Shown piece after piece: positions 47,351 through 60,300 of a DNA stretch of 64,000 bases; the first letter of the stretch is position 1; each line of letters begins with the position of its first letter. The stretch lies in contig JACCLO010000001.1 of NCBI GenBank assembly GCA_029448655.1, positions 682,001 through 746,000 on the forward strand, given 5' to 3'. Below the pieces are notes generated by a model that worked only from the letters and a program-made list of their open reading frames with translations, ran no database searches and had not been told where the DNA came from. Position numbers and translations under genes: made by a program. This DNA comes from Wolfiporia cocos (lineage: Eukaryota > Basidiomycota > Agaricomycetes > Polyporales > Phaeolaceae).

Positions 47351-49894
47351 CTATTTGGCGACTGCATCGATGTACGCCTTCACCGACGCAGAGACAGTCT
47401 TCCAGGACTCGATGATCGTCGGCCGCAGCGTGTCCAAGATTATCGAGCCCGTCGGCCCACCGAGGACGGCATAAAAATTATTGAGCGTCGTCAGCGCCGT
47501 GGCGATGTCGGACCAGATCTGCGAGACCTGCGACAGGCTCTTCGCGATGTTGGTCATGTACGGCAACAAGCTGCGGGCCAGCACGTATCAGCCACCGCTC
47601 ACGGTTGCCACCGGCGCGCACGCACCTTTCGAGCTTCGCGCGGGTCGCCTCTTCATTCTTGATGGCCGACTTCAGCTCGTTGATCGCCTGGATGAGCTAG
47701 GGCGCGGCGGCGTGGTCAGTGGAGCACCGCGCGCGTGGAGCCGGGGCTCACCTTGCTCGCGTCGATCGCCTCTTTGATGCTCAGGGCGCCCAGGACGCCG
47801 CCGACGCCCAGCGCGGCGAGCATGCCGAGTCCGGGAAGGAACACCGCGGCGGTGAACGCGATGAATGCGCCCGCGGCCGCCAGCGCGGCGTAGAGCTTCA
47901 CCTTCTTGAGCTCCTCGCTCAGCTGGTCGACGCTCGCCTGCCACCTGGTGCGCGTCAGACTACCGCCCGCAGACAGCACAGGACCACGCACTTTTCGATG
48001 TTGGACGTGCACTCGTTGATCGCCTTCTGCACGACGGCGATGGCGTTGTCCCACTTCTTCTGAATGGCGGTGCTGTGCGGGCGTCAGCGGAATGACCGGA
48101 TCAGCGAGCGGGCGGAGAACCTTTCGGCAGAGAGCTCGCTGGCCTTGACCAGGTAGTCGTCTACCAGCGGCTTGTTGGTCGCAATGAAGTTCTCGAGCGT
48201 CAGATTGCCCGGCTTGGGGTCCTTCGCCACGACAATGGGGAGCAGCGCGATTTGGAGCTCTGCGTATGCTTGCAGGTCGCGCGCGACAGGGAGGGTCTTC
48301 TGCTGGAGAGCCACGTACTCCTGCAACGGTCGTCAGAAGGCTCCGCTTTCTCTTCGACTCCCCATATTCACCTGCTTGAATCCGGTTACCATCACAAAGA
48401 TGTTCGTCTCGGAGCCGTCGAGGGGGTTGGTGCATGCAAGCTGTTCCAGGTATGGCTGTTGCAGCAACGTCTGCGAAATGAAAATTTCAGCTTCGTTCTG
48501 CATGGTAAGTATCCTGGCGCGCACATTGAATTGGTCAACGATCTTGCCCGTCCTATCCGCTAGTTCGTCGAGTTGCTCTTTAGCATCGGTCGGAGGACTA
48601 GCCAGGGCATTCATAAGAATGGTCAAACAGATCGACACGGCGGACATACCCCAAAACGCCCTTCACGATTTTTGCGTCTTCGTCACTGACGTTGGCAGCC
48701 GCAGATATCTGGTCGTTTGCCGCTACATATTGTGAGATAGCCTTCTCCACGCCTACATCCCCGATGATGCCTGCGGCGACAGCAAGCTTGTAGACCGCCA
48801 GCTCATGCTTCGTCACCGGCACCTTCTTGAACGTCCCAAACTGGGAGCGGAGGGCGGCAAAGTCCTTGACTAGAAACGTCGTGTCGGTAAGCGCTTTGAT
48901 GTAGGCATTCGCGTCGTTGGACACCGCGCTCCACTGGTTTGTGAGCGTCTGGATCTGGGCGGGCGTGGCCGTGGACTGATCATCGGACACTGCAGACATC
49001 CTGCCTGCGACGTCGTCCCAGACGTCGAGGAGGGACGCGGAGCTGACGGTGACGCTGGTCAGGCTGTTACTGAGCACCGTGAACTTCTTCTGCAGGGAGG
49101 AGATCTGGTTCCGCATGTACGTGAGGCTGTCGAGGACCTGCTGCAATTTGATTCGGTCCGCGAAGAGGGTGGAGAACGAGCCTTGCAGTGTGCTGACGTC
49201 CAGATTGAGAAGCTGGGAGATTTGGATGTTCGACTCGTCCAGGTTCGAGGACAGCTTGAATATTTCCTGGGGAGCTCGTCAGCGAACAGCTGATACAGGT
49301 CGTCCAGAGTAGGTACTGACCTTGAATATGTCATACAGGGCTTTACCTATGTTCAACTTGGCCAGGGCTTCAGACTGATCCTTGATGGCCTTGTCCAGCT
49401 GCGTGAGTTTCGTGGACATATCGCCGATCCGACGGTCCAGCTCGGTGATGTAATCCGAGAGCTACCAGTGGTCAGCCACGGATGCAAGCAACGCGGCGTG
49501 TGAATACCTCGCCGAAGAACTTTAGGTTGGCGTTCATCTGCGTCCGTGCCTCGTCTGCGTACCCCTGCGCGATGGGCTGCATCGTTGCCACGAGCAGCGC
49601 AATCTGCAGGGCAGGGAGCAGCGCCTCAAGGGTGCTGCTGTACGCCACGACGTTCCGCGCGAGCTTCACGTCGATGTCGGTGAGGCCGACGAGCTTCGCC
49701 TGGCCGTCGACGACGACGGAGCGCAGGTTCTGCGTGTCGGTCGGATCATCGCTGATCGATATGGTCTCGAGGTGGGGGAAGACGAGCAGCTCGTTGAAGG
49801 CAGCGCTGACGCTCTTGTACTCCGGCGCGAAGCTGGAGAGCGACTGGAGCTTGGTTCCGGGACCGAGAGCCTTTACGACGTCGCCTGAAGACAT
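47351..49894 (-). CDS. helical protein with hydrophobic hairpin, alpha-pore-forming-like (copy 1)
   Basis: Exons (minus): 49894-49508, 49461-49321, 49266-48650, 48597-48372, 48320-48121, 48072-47992, 47944-47752, 47696-47626, 47570-47351; 711 residues in one continuous frame. Almost wholly helical, with long amphipathic stretches and W-containing repeats (QWSAVSNDANAYI, KKWDNAIAVV, EKWQASVDQLSEEL). Residues about 568-607 are a hydrophobic hairpin with a Pro-Gly turn (AAVFLPGLGMLAALGVGG). Coiled coil flanking one hydrophobic hairpin is the plan of the ClyA/Cry6/Xax-type pore formers; this is an architectural resemblance, not a proven homology. No signal peptide. Start chosen at the first ATG of a long open exon. 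Its C-terminus (IIESWKTVSASVKAYI) matches that of the divergent neighbour (IVESSWDALSASL), so the two are paralogues. Function unknown. Confidence 0.75.
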
Positions 49895-50626
49895 TCGAGT
49901 AGATGTGCGAGGGCTTGAGTGGGACTGGAACTTGGGTCCAACTCACGCCGTTGTGCCAGCTTTTGAGCCTCTGGGTCAGCGAGGTCCTCGCGCAAATGCG
50001 GCACACGGCATATGACATAGGGCGAAGACAACGCGAACAGAAGACCTCGTCAAAATCAACATGATCGCATCCCGTGTCCTGCCAGGCGATGGACGTCGAT
50101 ATTCACGTCAACGTAGCACCTGCAAAATGGAGCGGGCCCAGAGCTCGCTGAGTAGGCGACTGTCACCGAATGGGATATTTTATGACTTTTTCAGGACTCG
50201 GCTAGTCAGCCGCTACACTACGAAGAACCGGTGGGTGTGGGCCTGGTCAGGGACGCGGAACGGGGGCGCTCAACGGTAAATGTATGGAGGGTGCATCTCG
50301 ATGTAGACTTTTGAATGCTACATCTAATGCAAGCGATGAGGATCCCCGCGTCGGATTTGAAATTCAATTGATTAGCGGGCGAGAACGTCCATTAAGATAT
50401 GTCGCCTGATCGACGGACCAGGAGATCGCTGACTTTGAATGCGCATCCTGTGCGGCGTTGTGGATCGAAGACTGCCAGCCAGGGTACGGGGACAATGGAA
50501 GTACACTGCCCTCCCATCACGCGCACGACTGCGGCACAGGCGTAAAATTCAAATCCAGAGCGCACTATGCGGACTGCGTTGTGTATATAGGACCGCGGTG
50601 CATCAGCTCTCACTTAACTCGCTATC
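49895..50626. promoter_or_regulatory. shared upstream region of the two divergent helical-protein genes
   Basis: 732 bp between the start codons. A TATA box (TATATAG, 50584-50590) lies about 40 bp before the plus-strand ATG. No equally clear box is seen for the minus-strand gene. Long enough to hold common control sites. Confidence 0.5.
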
Positions 50627-53600
50627 ATGACTACCTTCGATTATTCGCCCTTTGTTCCGGGTAAGATCGAGCCAGCTTTGCTCGACCTGTCCAAAGCGTA
50701 CGAAGAAGCGGTTCAAGCATGCAACGAGGCCTATCAGTTGAATCCCCTCCCTGGGCTATCCACCGTCGCTCGTGTGTATTAACAATTCTCACCCCAACAT
50801 ATTGCTGACATGTACGTTCTACAGCGGGGACCTTCGGTGCCCGAGACGTCGTCGTTCAATCCGCCCTCAATAACCTGCCCGCAGTGCGGGATATATCGTC
50901 CTACGCTGCCTTGATACAAGCCACGCTGCCCGTTCTCACCGATAAGACCCAAGTCGTCAGCACTCTGAGACCTATCCTGACGACATGGAATCGCATCGAT
51001 GTGACGCAACTCGCTGCCCAGAAGAAGGTCAGATTCGGACTTCTATGCATCGCATCATTACTCACTTTGACTCGTCAGCAATACGAGTCTGTCTTCATTT
51101 CGTACCTCGAGACCAAGCTTGACCCCACGACCCTGCAACTCGAGAAGCTGCGTGATGAGATCAAGTCAGCGACCTCTTCGAACCAGCCCGCATCATTTCA
51201 GGACTCTTTGTTCGACAATCTCTTCTCAATCCTCTCGACAATCACGAACATTCAGCAAGGCATCAAGGGTCAGGCGATAATCGCCGGCATGCTCTCTCTC
51301 TCTCTCAACGTGGTGACTGAACCACTCTCCAAGGTTCTCTCGCCTTTGCAGATGATCATTCACCCGCATCTGAAGGACAGTATCGTGTCGGCCATTGATA
51401 CAACCCTGGTCAAACCGCTTCAATCATACCATGACCAGATTGCCACGGTTTCTGCATTATTCAAGCCATACGCCCTCGCATGCGTTACCGCCTCCGGCGA
51501 ACAAGCTGCCACGATGACACGCATTGACGACACCGATCCAGTTACGCCTGCCATCTCGATGGAACAATGCATCTCGGCGTGGGCGGGTGCACAGAAGGCA
51601 GCCGACCGTTTCATACAACTTGTGGCCTCAGGGGATGCTACAGTTGGTCCCACGGTATCGCTGTTGACTTCACCTGTCTCTGCAACCAGGACGTCTCCTA
51701 CCGATGAACTATCTTCGAAGCTCAGCCCTCCGTCTTATGCGTCAGAGCTATTACCTACATTGGCGACGACCGATCGTCAGGTGTCTGCCAGCTTGACGAA
51801 TCTGCTGACATTGCCCTTTACCGAGTGTGTCCTCGCTGATATTCAGGCGAACTAGACCGAGGCTGATGATCATGCTGCAGTGCACTCAAAGCAGCGGATG
51901 ATCAGACATCTGTTGCTCAAACAATCATTACGTGTCAGTCCAAGTACTCTTCTGTACAGCTCAAGACAGCGGACGTGGTAAGGCAGCTGTATGCGTACTC
52001 GATCCTTCAGGAGGTATGTCCTTACCTTCTAATCTCCGATTGTTTGATCTCAGTGAGGTTGCCATAGACCATTATACCCGCGATCGGTGTAAAAGACGGC
52101 CTGAGCTTTGATGACTTCGTGAAGACGAATATGGGTCTATTGGAGGTGACAACGCCTTCTAATATCACTAGAAACCCTTACATATGCCTTCCTGTCTACA
52201 GATATATAAGCAAACAGGGATCCAAATAGCTGATACTACGGATGCTCTGCTCGCAGATTTGAAGGACTGTAGCACACTCGTCTCTACCAACATCAGCGCA
52301 GTAGGTCACATCCGCCACACCAATAAATAGCCCAAGCTGAAAATCTATGACAGATCGATAAGTCCCTGAAGACGGCGCAGACAGAGCTCGACGCAGCGCA
52401 ACAGGCGTACGATGCTGCGAAAGCGAGTTCTCTCATCATGGAAATTCTTAGTGCTGCGTACACCGGTGCGGCGCTAGCAGCGCTGGCGGCCGGAGAGGGA
52501 TCATTGGCTCTTGACCTTGGAATGAAAGCACATGATACATTCACCAATTCGATTAGCGAATTTGTCAATGCAGGCGAGCTGTCAAAGTGAGTGGCATCGT
52601 CGTTGATGGCTGTTAATGACTTATATCTGGTGTATGTAGAGTGATCAGCAATCTCAAACAGGTCATCCAGACGTCAAGCAATACGCGCAACCAGCTAGCG
52701 CTTGTAGTTCCATTGTTTAATCAGGTAGCTGTCCTTGTTGATCGGATGAGGTACATATGGGGAGATACGTCCGATGACTTGGAGGCAGCACGCAAAATTT
52801 GGTGAGATTAATATGATCGTTTGACTACCCCACCTGACTACGTTATCCTCCCTTCAGGGACGCAAACCCTGGCAGCCTCACTCAAGACATGATTCAAGTC
52901 ATCGTCGGAACGTGGAAGTCCCTCAGTGAAGTGTGCATGACGTATCTCAAGACCGGCCGCGCACCGTCAGCCGCTACGAAGCTCTTAGCTCCGTTCGTCT
53001 CTTCCTTCTCTCAGAAGATCGCGGCAGAGCCTCAAATCCAGGCTCTCATATCACCGAGCACCCCAGCTGACCGTGTCACAAAGTTTAAAGCCCTCGCGAG
53101 CGCCCAGAATTCAGATGAGATCCTGAACGCTCTCTCGGCTCCCAAATTTGATCTTGGAGGCCTGAATCGTGGCAAGTTGCGTAGCGCTGCTTCGACTTAT
53201 AATGGAGTTGGCGATGCTTTGAAGTATGTGTGAGGGCTCATCCGCGTACAATCTCTGCTCACCATACCTCAGGGGTCTCTATACGGACTCCTCACAGGAT
53301 GCATATGCTCTGGCCCGGACTATCAACAATACTCTCATACCTTCACTCTCCACGGCGATCAACTTCTTCAACGACTTTGCGATCGACGAGAAGAAAACAC
53401 TCGACAGCGATCTGACTACCGACAAGCTGCAGGAGTGGCTGCGCGACAGGGAGACGAAAGTCGACCAAGGGAATACTCTCCAGAAGGCTGCAGAGACCGA
53501 CTTCATAAACTTCCGAAATGCCTCACAGAACGCATATAACAGAGTACGTTCAGCCTTTGCGACATACATCACAAGACGTGACCACCGCATGTGCAGATAA

Positions 53601-54125
53601 CGGCCCACGTTGGCGAGCTTGAGATGCAGCTGTCTGCGAAGGAGGCGTCTCTTGCGGATTTGCAACGTGAATACGAAAAGTGGAGTTGGCTCGCCGTAAG
53701 TAAGCTCTCAGTGCGATGATATCTTGCTAATGACATAATCGCAGTACCTCCCAGGAGTTGGTATGTTGTCGTCTGTCTTAGAACTGACGTAATATCGCTG
53801 AAGTTTCCGGCTTCCTTTAGGCCAGATAATCTATCTCATTGTCGACTCGATTACTAACACGACCTCTGAGATCGCATCGCTCAAGCGACAGATCAACTCG
53901 ATTCGCCAAATACGTAGTGACGTCCAATCTGTCCAAGCGATCTCTGAGCAGGTTGGCCGCATGACGAGCGGGTTGAGCCAGAGCTGGTCAGATATGACGA
54001 CCAAGACGCAGACGTTGAAGCTACTGCTGCACACATCCGCTGATCTTCCAGCAAATTGGCAGACAATGAAGCCAATCGTGGAGTCGAGCTGGGATGCGTT
54101 GTCAGCATCGCTTGCCGAATGGTGA
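50627..54125 (+). CDS. large helical protein with hydrophobic segments, alpha-pore-forming-like (copy 2)
   Basis: Thirteen exons: 50627-50771, 50825-51027, 51079-51824, 51881-52013, 52068-52145, 52202-52300, 52354-52586, 52640-52801, 52858-53223, 53273-53543, 53597-53695, 53745-53760, 53821-54125; 951 residues. The second intron (51028-51078, 51 bp) is a multiple of three and stop-free, so it could be retained; it was called by its splice and branch signals. Two hydrophobic segments stand out: about 495-525 (ILSAAYTGAALAALAAG), after a coiled coil (TAQTELDAAQQAYDAAKAS), and about 842-859 (WLAYLPGVGQIIYLIVD), also after a coiled coil. This suggests two tandem helical modules. Homologous to the divergent neighbour at its C-terminus and by exon style. 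No signal peptide or enzyme motif. Function unknown; a pore-forming or membrane-remodelling role is inference. Confidence 0.75.
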
Positions 54126-55236
54126 AGAAAGGAAACATTTCAATGCATCTGTACGATCTGTTGTAGCTCCATCGAATGATTGTAACAAGCTGGTCTCAGC
54201 TCGCTCTGTCACATATGTTTTCCGACTGAGAACGAATTCAACGTCAGCAAGATTTTCCCACTCAGATGGCACGTTCGGCATCCAGGCCACGCTCCCATTT
54301 ATAGTAGCATGAGCAACATAGCGAGCTGCCATGCAAGGTATAGTGCATAACCACCTTGCCTTGCTCCATGACGTGGAAAGGTGAGAGACATTGAAGTCAT
54401 GATCCTCTTCCCCGGCTGCCGGTCGTCATCTGGGCTATTCATGTAGACAACGACGAGCTGCTAGACTAGTAGACTTACTCTCTAATACATTGCGTAGACA
54501 ATGTATTTAAATGATATGACAGCGACTTGTCATTGAATCTTGATGCAGGGCAGTAACTTGGTTACAGCAAACCGTAGCACGAGTCATAGCAATGTGGTAA
54601 TTGTAATTATAAATAGTCCGCATGGCTATGTCAACAGCTAATCTTGACGCTTCGTTTGTGTTGCATGTTTGTACCAAGTAATCTCACTCTCATCAGTCCA
54701 CCATCTACAGTCATATATCGCTCAATGAGACGCCATCACTCGATGAGACAAACGGCCTTGTTGTTTGAATTCTGCCCTCCACTTCCACATTTTCACCTCG
54801 GATTTCTTGCACATTTATCAGCAAAACGCGAGATGACTTATCAGTGCTGGAGGTGGCTTATCAGTGATACTCGCCAATCGAGGAAGGATCTTAACTCTGT
54901 AGATCAGCGCTGATAAGATCGATAGCAGAGTGGAATTTAATCGCCACTCTGAAGGCATCTTATAAAGCATCAGTCAAACTCAATGTGTGGCTGGGAAACC
55001 AAATAACAGACTGGTATAGAATGTCGTTTAGTAGTCAGACTGGCATATGAGTTGCAAGGAGGTCTCACAGTTTACCTATGTAGATATGCTGTAGCCTGTG
55101 GCATTTCCCACACAACGCAGCGCGCACCTAGAGGCCTCGGAACCATCATGTAGGAATACGATGTGTGAAGTAAATGGCATACAGAAGATGAGAACTGCAA
55201 CAATCTGAATGCATCTGAGGAAACCGCTTACATTGC
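54126..55236. other. intergenic, no gene seen
   Basis: AT-rich with short frames. The first few hundred bases should include the 3' untranslated region of the preceding gene. Confidence 0.4.
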
Positions 55237-56366
55237 TCAAAGTGGCGCAAAGCCATTCTCGCTGAGCGGGTCATCCAGATGATCGACTCCGTCCTCCTCT
55301 GGAGCCAATCCTGACTAAGGCTCCAACCATATAATATACATGTACAGGAAATCAGTAAATATATGGTATATGGTATATACATGGTATATACATAGTATAT
55401 ACATGGTTTACATGGTTTTCAGATGGTAGATTTTTCAGACATCTTGACATAGCCGTTGCCTTGCCCATATGGCTATGGAGATTGTCTCCTCCTTCAACAA
55501 CATGCCACAGGTATCACCACTTGGCTGATGCAAGGAAAGAAAATTGATGTTCAGTATTCAACAGCCACACTAGTAGCTGGAATGGCTTAGGAATTGTGCA
55601 CAATGTGTGAGATGATGGGAAACTTTTACACATGAGTCTAATGCATGATGCAATCACTATGTGGGATAATATATAGCATAAACATAAATCTGATCTTACC
55701 TTCCCCCAAATGAGAGGGTAAGCAGAGTGTGTGAATTATGACTTAACATCTTTGCATTTGTGCAGTGGCCACCAGATTGTCCAAATCTCATATTGCCACT
55801 GCACCATACAATCTGTAAGACACATAACTGGCTCAAGTACATATTCAAAACAACAATTTGAGGGTCTAATATGAATGCATTCACAACAACCATATACCAT
55901 ATAATATACCATGTATATACCATGTACTCAGCCATGTGTAAATACATGTATATAGTATATATATAAAACCATGTGTACATGGTATATACATTATATGGTT
56001 GGAGCCTTACTCTGGACCCAAATCCCCATCCTCATCTTTGTAATTTTCCACACCGTTTCCCTCTTCGTCTTTGCACTGCTTGTCCGCTTCATCCTCGGCG
56101 ACTTGACACTCACAGTCCAGCTCCTCCTCAATTAGCCTCATATCTGCTGTATGCTCCTCCTCCCCGCCATCATCATCCTCTTCCTCACCCTCTGTGTTGT
56201 CCGCCTCAGCATTGTAAGTGAGTTCCAGATTTTCTTGAGTGGCTCTCTTCCTGCTAATTGGAAGATATGTATGCTCAGTGGGATGACTTGTTGAAGCAGA
56301 GCAGCGTCGTTGTCTGTAACGTAGCAGACAATACCTCAGTACGGCGCACTCGAGAAGTGAGTGCAA
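55237..56366 (-). pseudogene. acidic C-terminal open frame split by a MITE
   Basis: Reading leftwards from about 56366, the frame encodes a strongly acidic tail (NTEGEEEDDDGGEEEHTAD, then YKDEDGDLGPE) and is then cut by the 693 bp element 55316-56008. After removing the element and one copy of its 3 bp duplication, the frame continues ESGLAPEEDGVDHLDDPL and ends at TGA (55239-55237). Similar acidic tails occur in fungal transposase-like proteins, but nothing here identifies the family. The upstream part of the gene is not recognisable. Confidence 0.45.
55316..56008. mobile_element. MITE with AAGGCTCC ends, 693 bp
   Basis: Left end AAGGCTCCAACCATATAAT and the exact inverse at the right end. 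ACT lies on both sides (55313-55315 and 56009-56011). The subterminal regions are rich in inverted TATACATGGTATA units. No coding capacity. A 3 bp duplication fits PIF/Harbinger or CACTA-type elements; the ends do not decide. That the duplication is real is supported by the restored frame around it. Confidence 0.7.
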
Positions 56367-56515
56367 GACTGTAGTGTATTCATACCTGTAACGTAGCAGA
56401 CAATACTACAGCATGTAAGTAAGCTACAATGCAGGGCAGTGAATGGATAGGTATCTACTCACCCTCAGTATGGCACACTCGAGAAGCAAGTGCAAGACTG
56501 AGGGTGTGTATCATA
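56310..56515. repeat. pair of interleaved short direct repeats
   Basis: CTGTAACGTAGCAGACAATAC occurs at about 56315 and 56387. A second unit (CTCAGTAyGGCrCACTCGAG, extended by AAG..AGTGCAAGACTG) occurs at about 56335 and 56463. Confidence 0.5.
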
Positions 56516-57340
56516 ACACGGCAGGTATAAGTGTGAAAAAATGTGCATACGTGGCTCGGGCAATAATGGAGCTGGGCAGGTACCATTGTGAGCTAAATAA
56601 GGAAAGGCGGCATACAAAATGATCGGTGGGTGTACAGTAGGAAGAGCGGCGAGATGGCCAAGTGATAGCTAGACGGCAGTAGCAAGGGGCGACCCGGGAC
56701 AACGTATGGATTGCATTTCCAACATGACTTGCAGGGAGTAGGGTAATAACCTGTGTCATGCTCCCCTTGTGTCCAATACCTCCACCTAAGTATCTCATGA
56801 AAATGTCTCTGTCAACATGCCTTGGAACAATTAACCAATGTCAGATTGAGATATCAAACAACCTACGTGTTCACATAATGATTTTTGTAGTCCATGTCAT
56901 CTTCATGTCACACGCCAATTTCAAGCCTCTAGGCACAGTACCTTTTCCGATCATCGAGAGCACCCCCGAGGCTGGAAACCTGATGCCTCAGCTAGAACCA
57001 AGCCCTATGCACACACCACTATGGGCACTAGCTAACAGCATCACCAGCCCTGCCTAAGAACTCTAGTCCAAGACCACATGTCCAGTCCAACATAAAGCCA
57101 ATAGCAGTCATGTGACCCCAACCAACCATGATGAGCCCAGTAGCACCTAACCAGACCAACCCCCTGCTACCTGGACTACACCTCATCAGGTCATGACCAT
57201 TCAGACTCACGGCTATGACTATGTCCACCCAACCAACCAAACCCAATGCCTCCTGTCTCCATGGACTACAGCCATTACTGGCTACACGGTCATTACTGAC
57301 CACGGATTACAGCCATTATGGGCACAGACTATGTATTATA
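56516..57340. other. no gene seen; imperfect ACCAACC / GGCTACA repeats
   Basis: From 57060 to 57330 the sequence has loosely repeated units (aaccaaccatgatgagcc, attactggctacacgg) but no coding signal. Confidence 0.35.
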
Positions 57341-57373
57341 CGGACTAAGGCCCACGGAAGGCCTTAAACTCCA

Positions 57374-60300
57374 TGACACAGATGGCTCTGTGGGACTCAC
57401 CAAGCCAGTATCCTTGCGATGAACTAAGGCGACTAGGTGAGGTAGAGGTTATCAGACGCGGTAGTAGGTGGAAGGTTCTTCTACGGCGTACGCCGAGAAG
57501 AATAGAACTAAAGTTATAGGGCGTCAAGCCCCTACTTATATACATGTTTATGCGGATGGCACGTGCTACTAGCTAGTACTACCATTCCGGGTTATGTGGC
57601 TTTGCCAAGAGGCGAAGCACTATCTTATCTGATGTTTATGGACTCTATCTACAATGGCCGTGATGGGCCCTAATGGCTGCACCAATCGTAGGAGAGGGAT
57701 TTGTATATATTATCATATGAACGCGGGCACAGCCCGGGTATATGGAGAAGCCGGTTGCCGGATACCATGTGTCACAGACGTACCACGTCTGTGCGACCCA
57801 GGCAACTGGGGAAGTCCTATAAGCCTGACAAGGCGGTGCACCACCCAACAGAGGTGACGACGTCGGCTGTACCCCGCACTGGGGACTCCTAAGACGCGAC
57901 GTATTGAGGTAACGCACAGACAAGTAAGTCATAGAGGGGCCCCGGGCCAGTAGTCACACAGGAAGGTTGGTAAGAGAGGGACCTAAGTCCATTGACGAGA
58001 ATCTTAGAGATGGGGTATCAACCCACATCTCGACGTATTATATACATGCGCATGGTAACTACCGAGCAGGCCCTAAAGTAATGGTCTGTGCACCACTATC
58101 TAAGGGGTCATGTGCAAGGACATGTGACATGTAAGTAATGTGACCATTAAGTAGGCACCTGACGTGCGCGCTACCCTACAGCGCTAATCTACTGGGTCAG
58201 CTGATCTAGACGGAGTGAAACGAACGTGGAGGTGGCTGAGGCTCAGAGAGGCGCGCGCGGCACGTAGCGGCGCCCATAAGACCTATAGCGAGAGCTGTTA
58301 CGATATCCCCCGGATATTCTGTGACATTACCCCCCCTCCTAAAAAACGTTGTCCCTAACGTTCTACCTTATATCCTACGGCTCTCGCATCCTTGGTTGCT
58401 TGTTTAACACACGGCTCATGTGGTTCATGAGGAGCGTCCATGTGCACGGTCCGTCCGCCGATGGAGGAGAGAAGTGAGCGTCGCCTTCAGGGGAGCATTG
58501 GGATGAAACGGAGTGACCATTCCCTGTTTCCCTTACATCCCGCGACGTGAGCGAGTGAGTCTTGTCAGCGGTGAGCGGGCCCATCGGTAAGTCATGTTAG
58601 CGCATGCTTGTCCTAGGACTGACGCCGACATGGCGAAGCGTGACGCGCCGACCCCGGGGTATGTGGTTGGCTCAATCGAATATGGTAGTCGGTTGTATTG
58701 TTCCGTAATCGAGCTTGATGACCGGTCGATGTGGGGTTGGGTACCCTTGCGGGACCCTTCGCATACCCACTGGTCAAAGTCCTCGGACTGGTTCCTGCCG
58801 CCCAGGGATAATGGCTGAGCTGCCCTAGACCTCCACGCATCACATTCCCTTGTCAGGGGTGGATGGCGGGTCCTCAAACGGGGCTTACGCGAGTCGATCC
58901 CTGCTACCCTGTGTTCAAAGGGGGGCGGACTTGTTTACTCACTCCCTGTGGCCGCTTTGCCTGGGTTAACGCTTCGTGGGGGCTCGTAAAACTACGGACC
59001 ACTGGCGCTTCTACCAGTGGCTGCCCCGCCGCGTTGCCATGGCGACCTACAGGTGGAGAACCCTCGGCCCAAGCGCGGGGAACGCAAGGGGGGAGGTAAG
59101 ATATCTCTAAGATTATGTCACAGACGTACCACGTCTGTGCGACCCAGGCAACTGGGGAAGTCCTATAAGCCTGACAAGGCGGTGCACCACCCAACAGAGG
59201 TGACGACGTCGGCTGTACCCCGCACTGGGGACTCCTAAGACGCGACGTATTGAGGTAACGCACAGACAAGTAAGTCATAGAGGGGCCCCGGGCCAGTAGT
59301 CACACAGGAAGGTTGGTAAGAGAGGGACCTAAGTCCATTGACGAGAATCTTAGAGATGGGGTATCAACCCACATCTCGACGTATTATATACATGCGCATG
59401 GTAACTACCGAGCAGGCCCTAAAGTAATGGTCTGTGCACCACTATCTAAGGGGTCATGTGCAAGGACATGTGACATGTAAGTAATGTGACCATTAAGTAG
59501 GCACCTGACGTGCGCGCTACCCTACAGCGCTAATCTACTGGGTCAGCTGATCTAGACGGAGTGAAACGAACGTGGAGGTGGCTGAGGCTCAGAGAGGCGC
59601 GCGCGGCACGTAGCGGCGCCCATAAGACCTATAGCGAGAGCTGTTACGATATCCCCCGGATATTCTGTGACATTACCCCCCCTCCTAAAAAACGTTGTCC
59701 CTAACGTTCTACCTTATATCCTACGGCTCTCGCATCCTTGGTTGCTTGTTTAACACACGGCTCATGTGGTTCATGAGGAGCGTCCATGTGCACGGTCCGT
59801 CCGCCGATGGAGGAGAGAAGTGAGCGTCGCCTTCAGGGGAGCATTGGGATGAAACGGAGTGACCATTCCCTGTTTCCCTTACATCCCGCGACGTGAGCGA
59901 GTGAGTCTTGTCAGCGGTGAGCGGGCCCATCGGTAAGTCATGTTAGCGCATGCTTGTCCTAGGACTGACGCCGACATGGCGAAGCGTGACGCGCCGACCC
60001 CGGGGTATGTGGTTGGCTCAATCGAATATGGTAGTCGGTTGTATTGTTCCGTAATCGAGCTTGATGACCGGTCGATGTGGGGTTGGGTACCCTTGCGGGA
60101 CCCTTCGCATACCCACTGGTCAAAGTCCTCGGACTGGTTCCTGCCGCCCAGGGATAATGGCTGAGCTGCCCTAGACCTCCACGCATCACATTCCCTTGTC
60201 AGGGGTGGATGGCGGGTCCTCAAACGGGGCTTACGCGAGTCGATCCCTGCTACCCTGTGTTCAAAGGGGGGCGGACTTGTTTACTCACTCCCTGTGGCCG

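Noticed and set aside
58533..58877. 114-codon minus-strand frame in each unit of the tandem array as a gag-like gene
   Set aside because: Correct strand, but the related element at 63391-64000 does not keep the frame; only DNA blocks are conserved.
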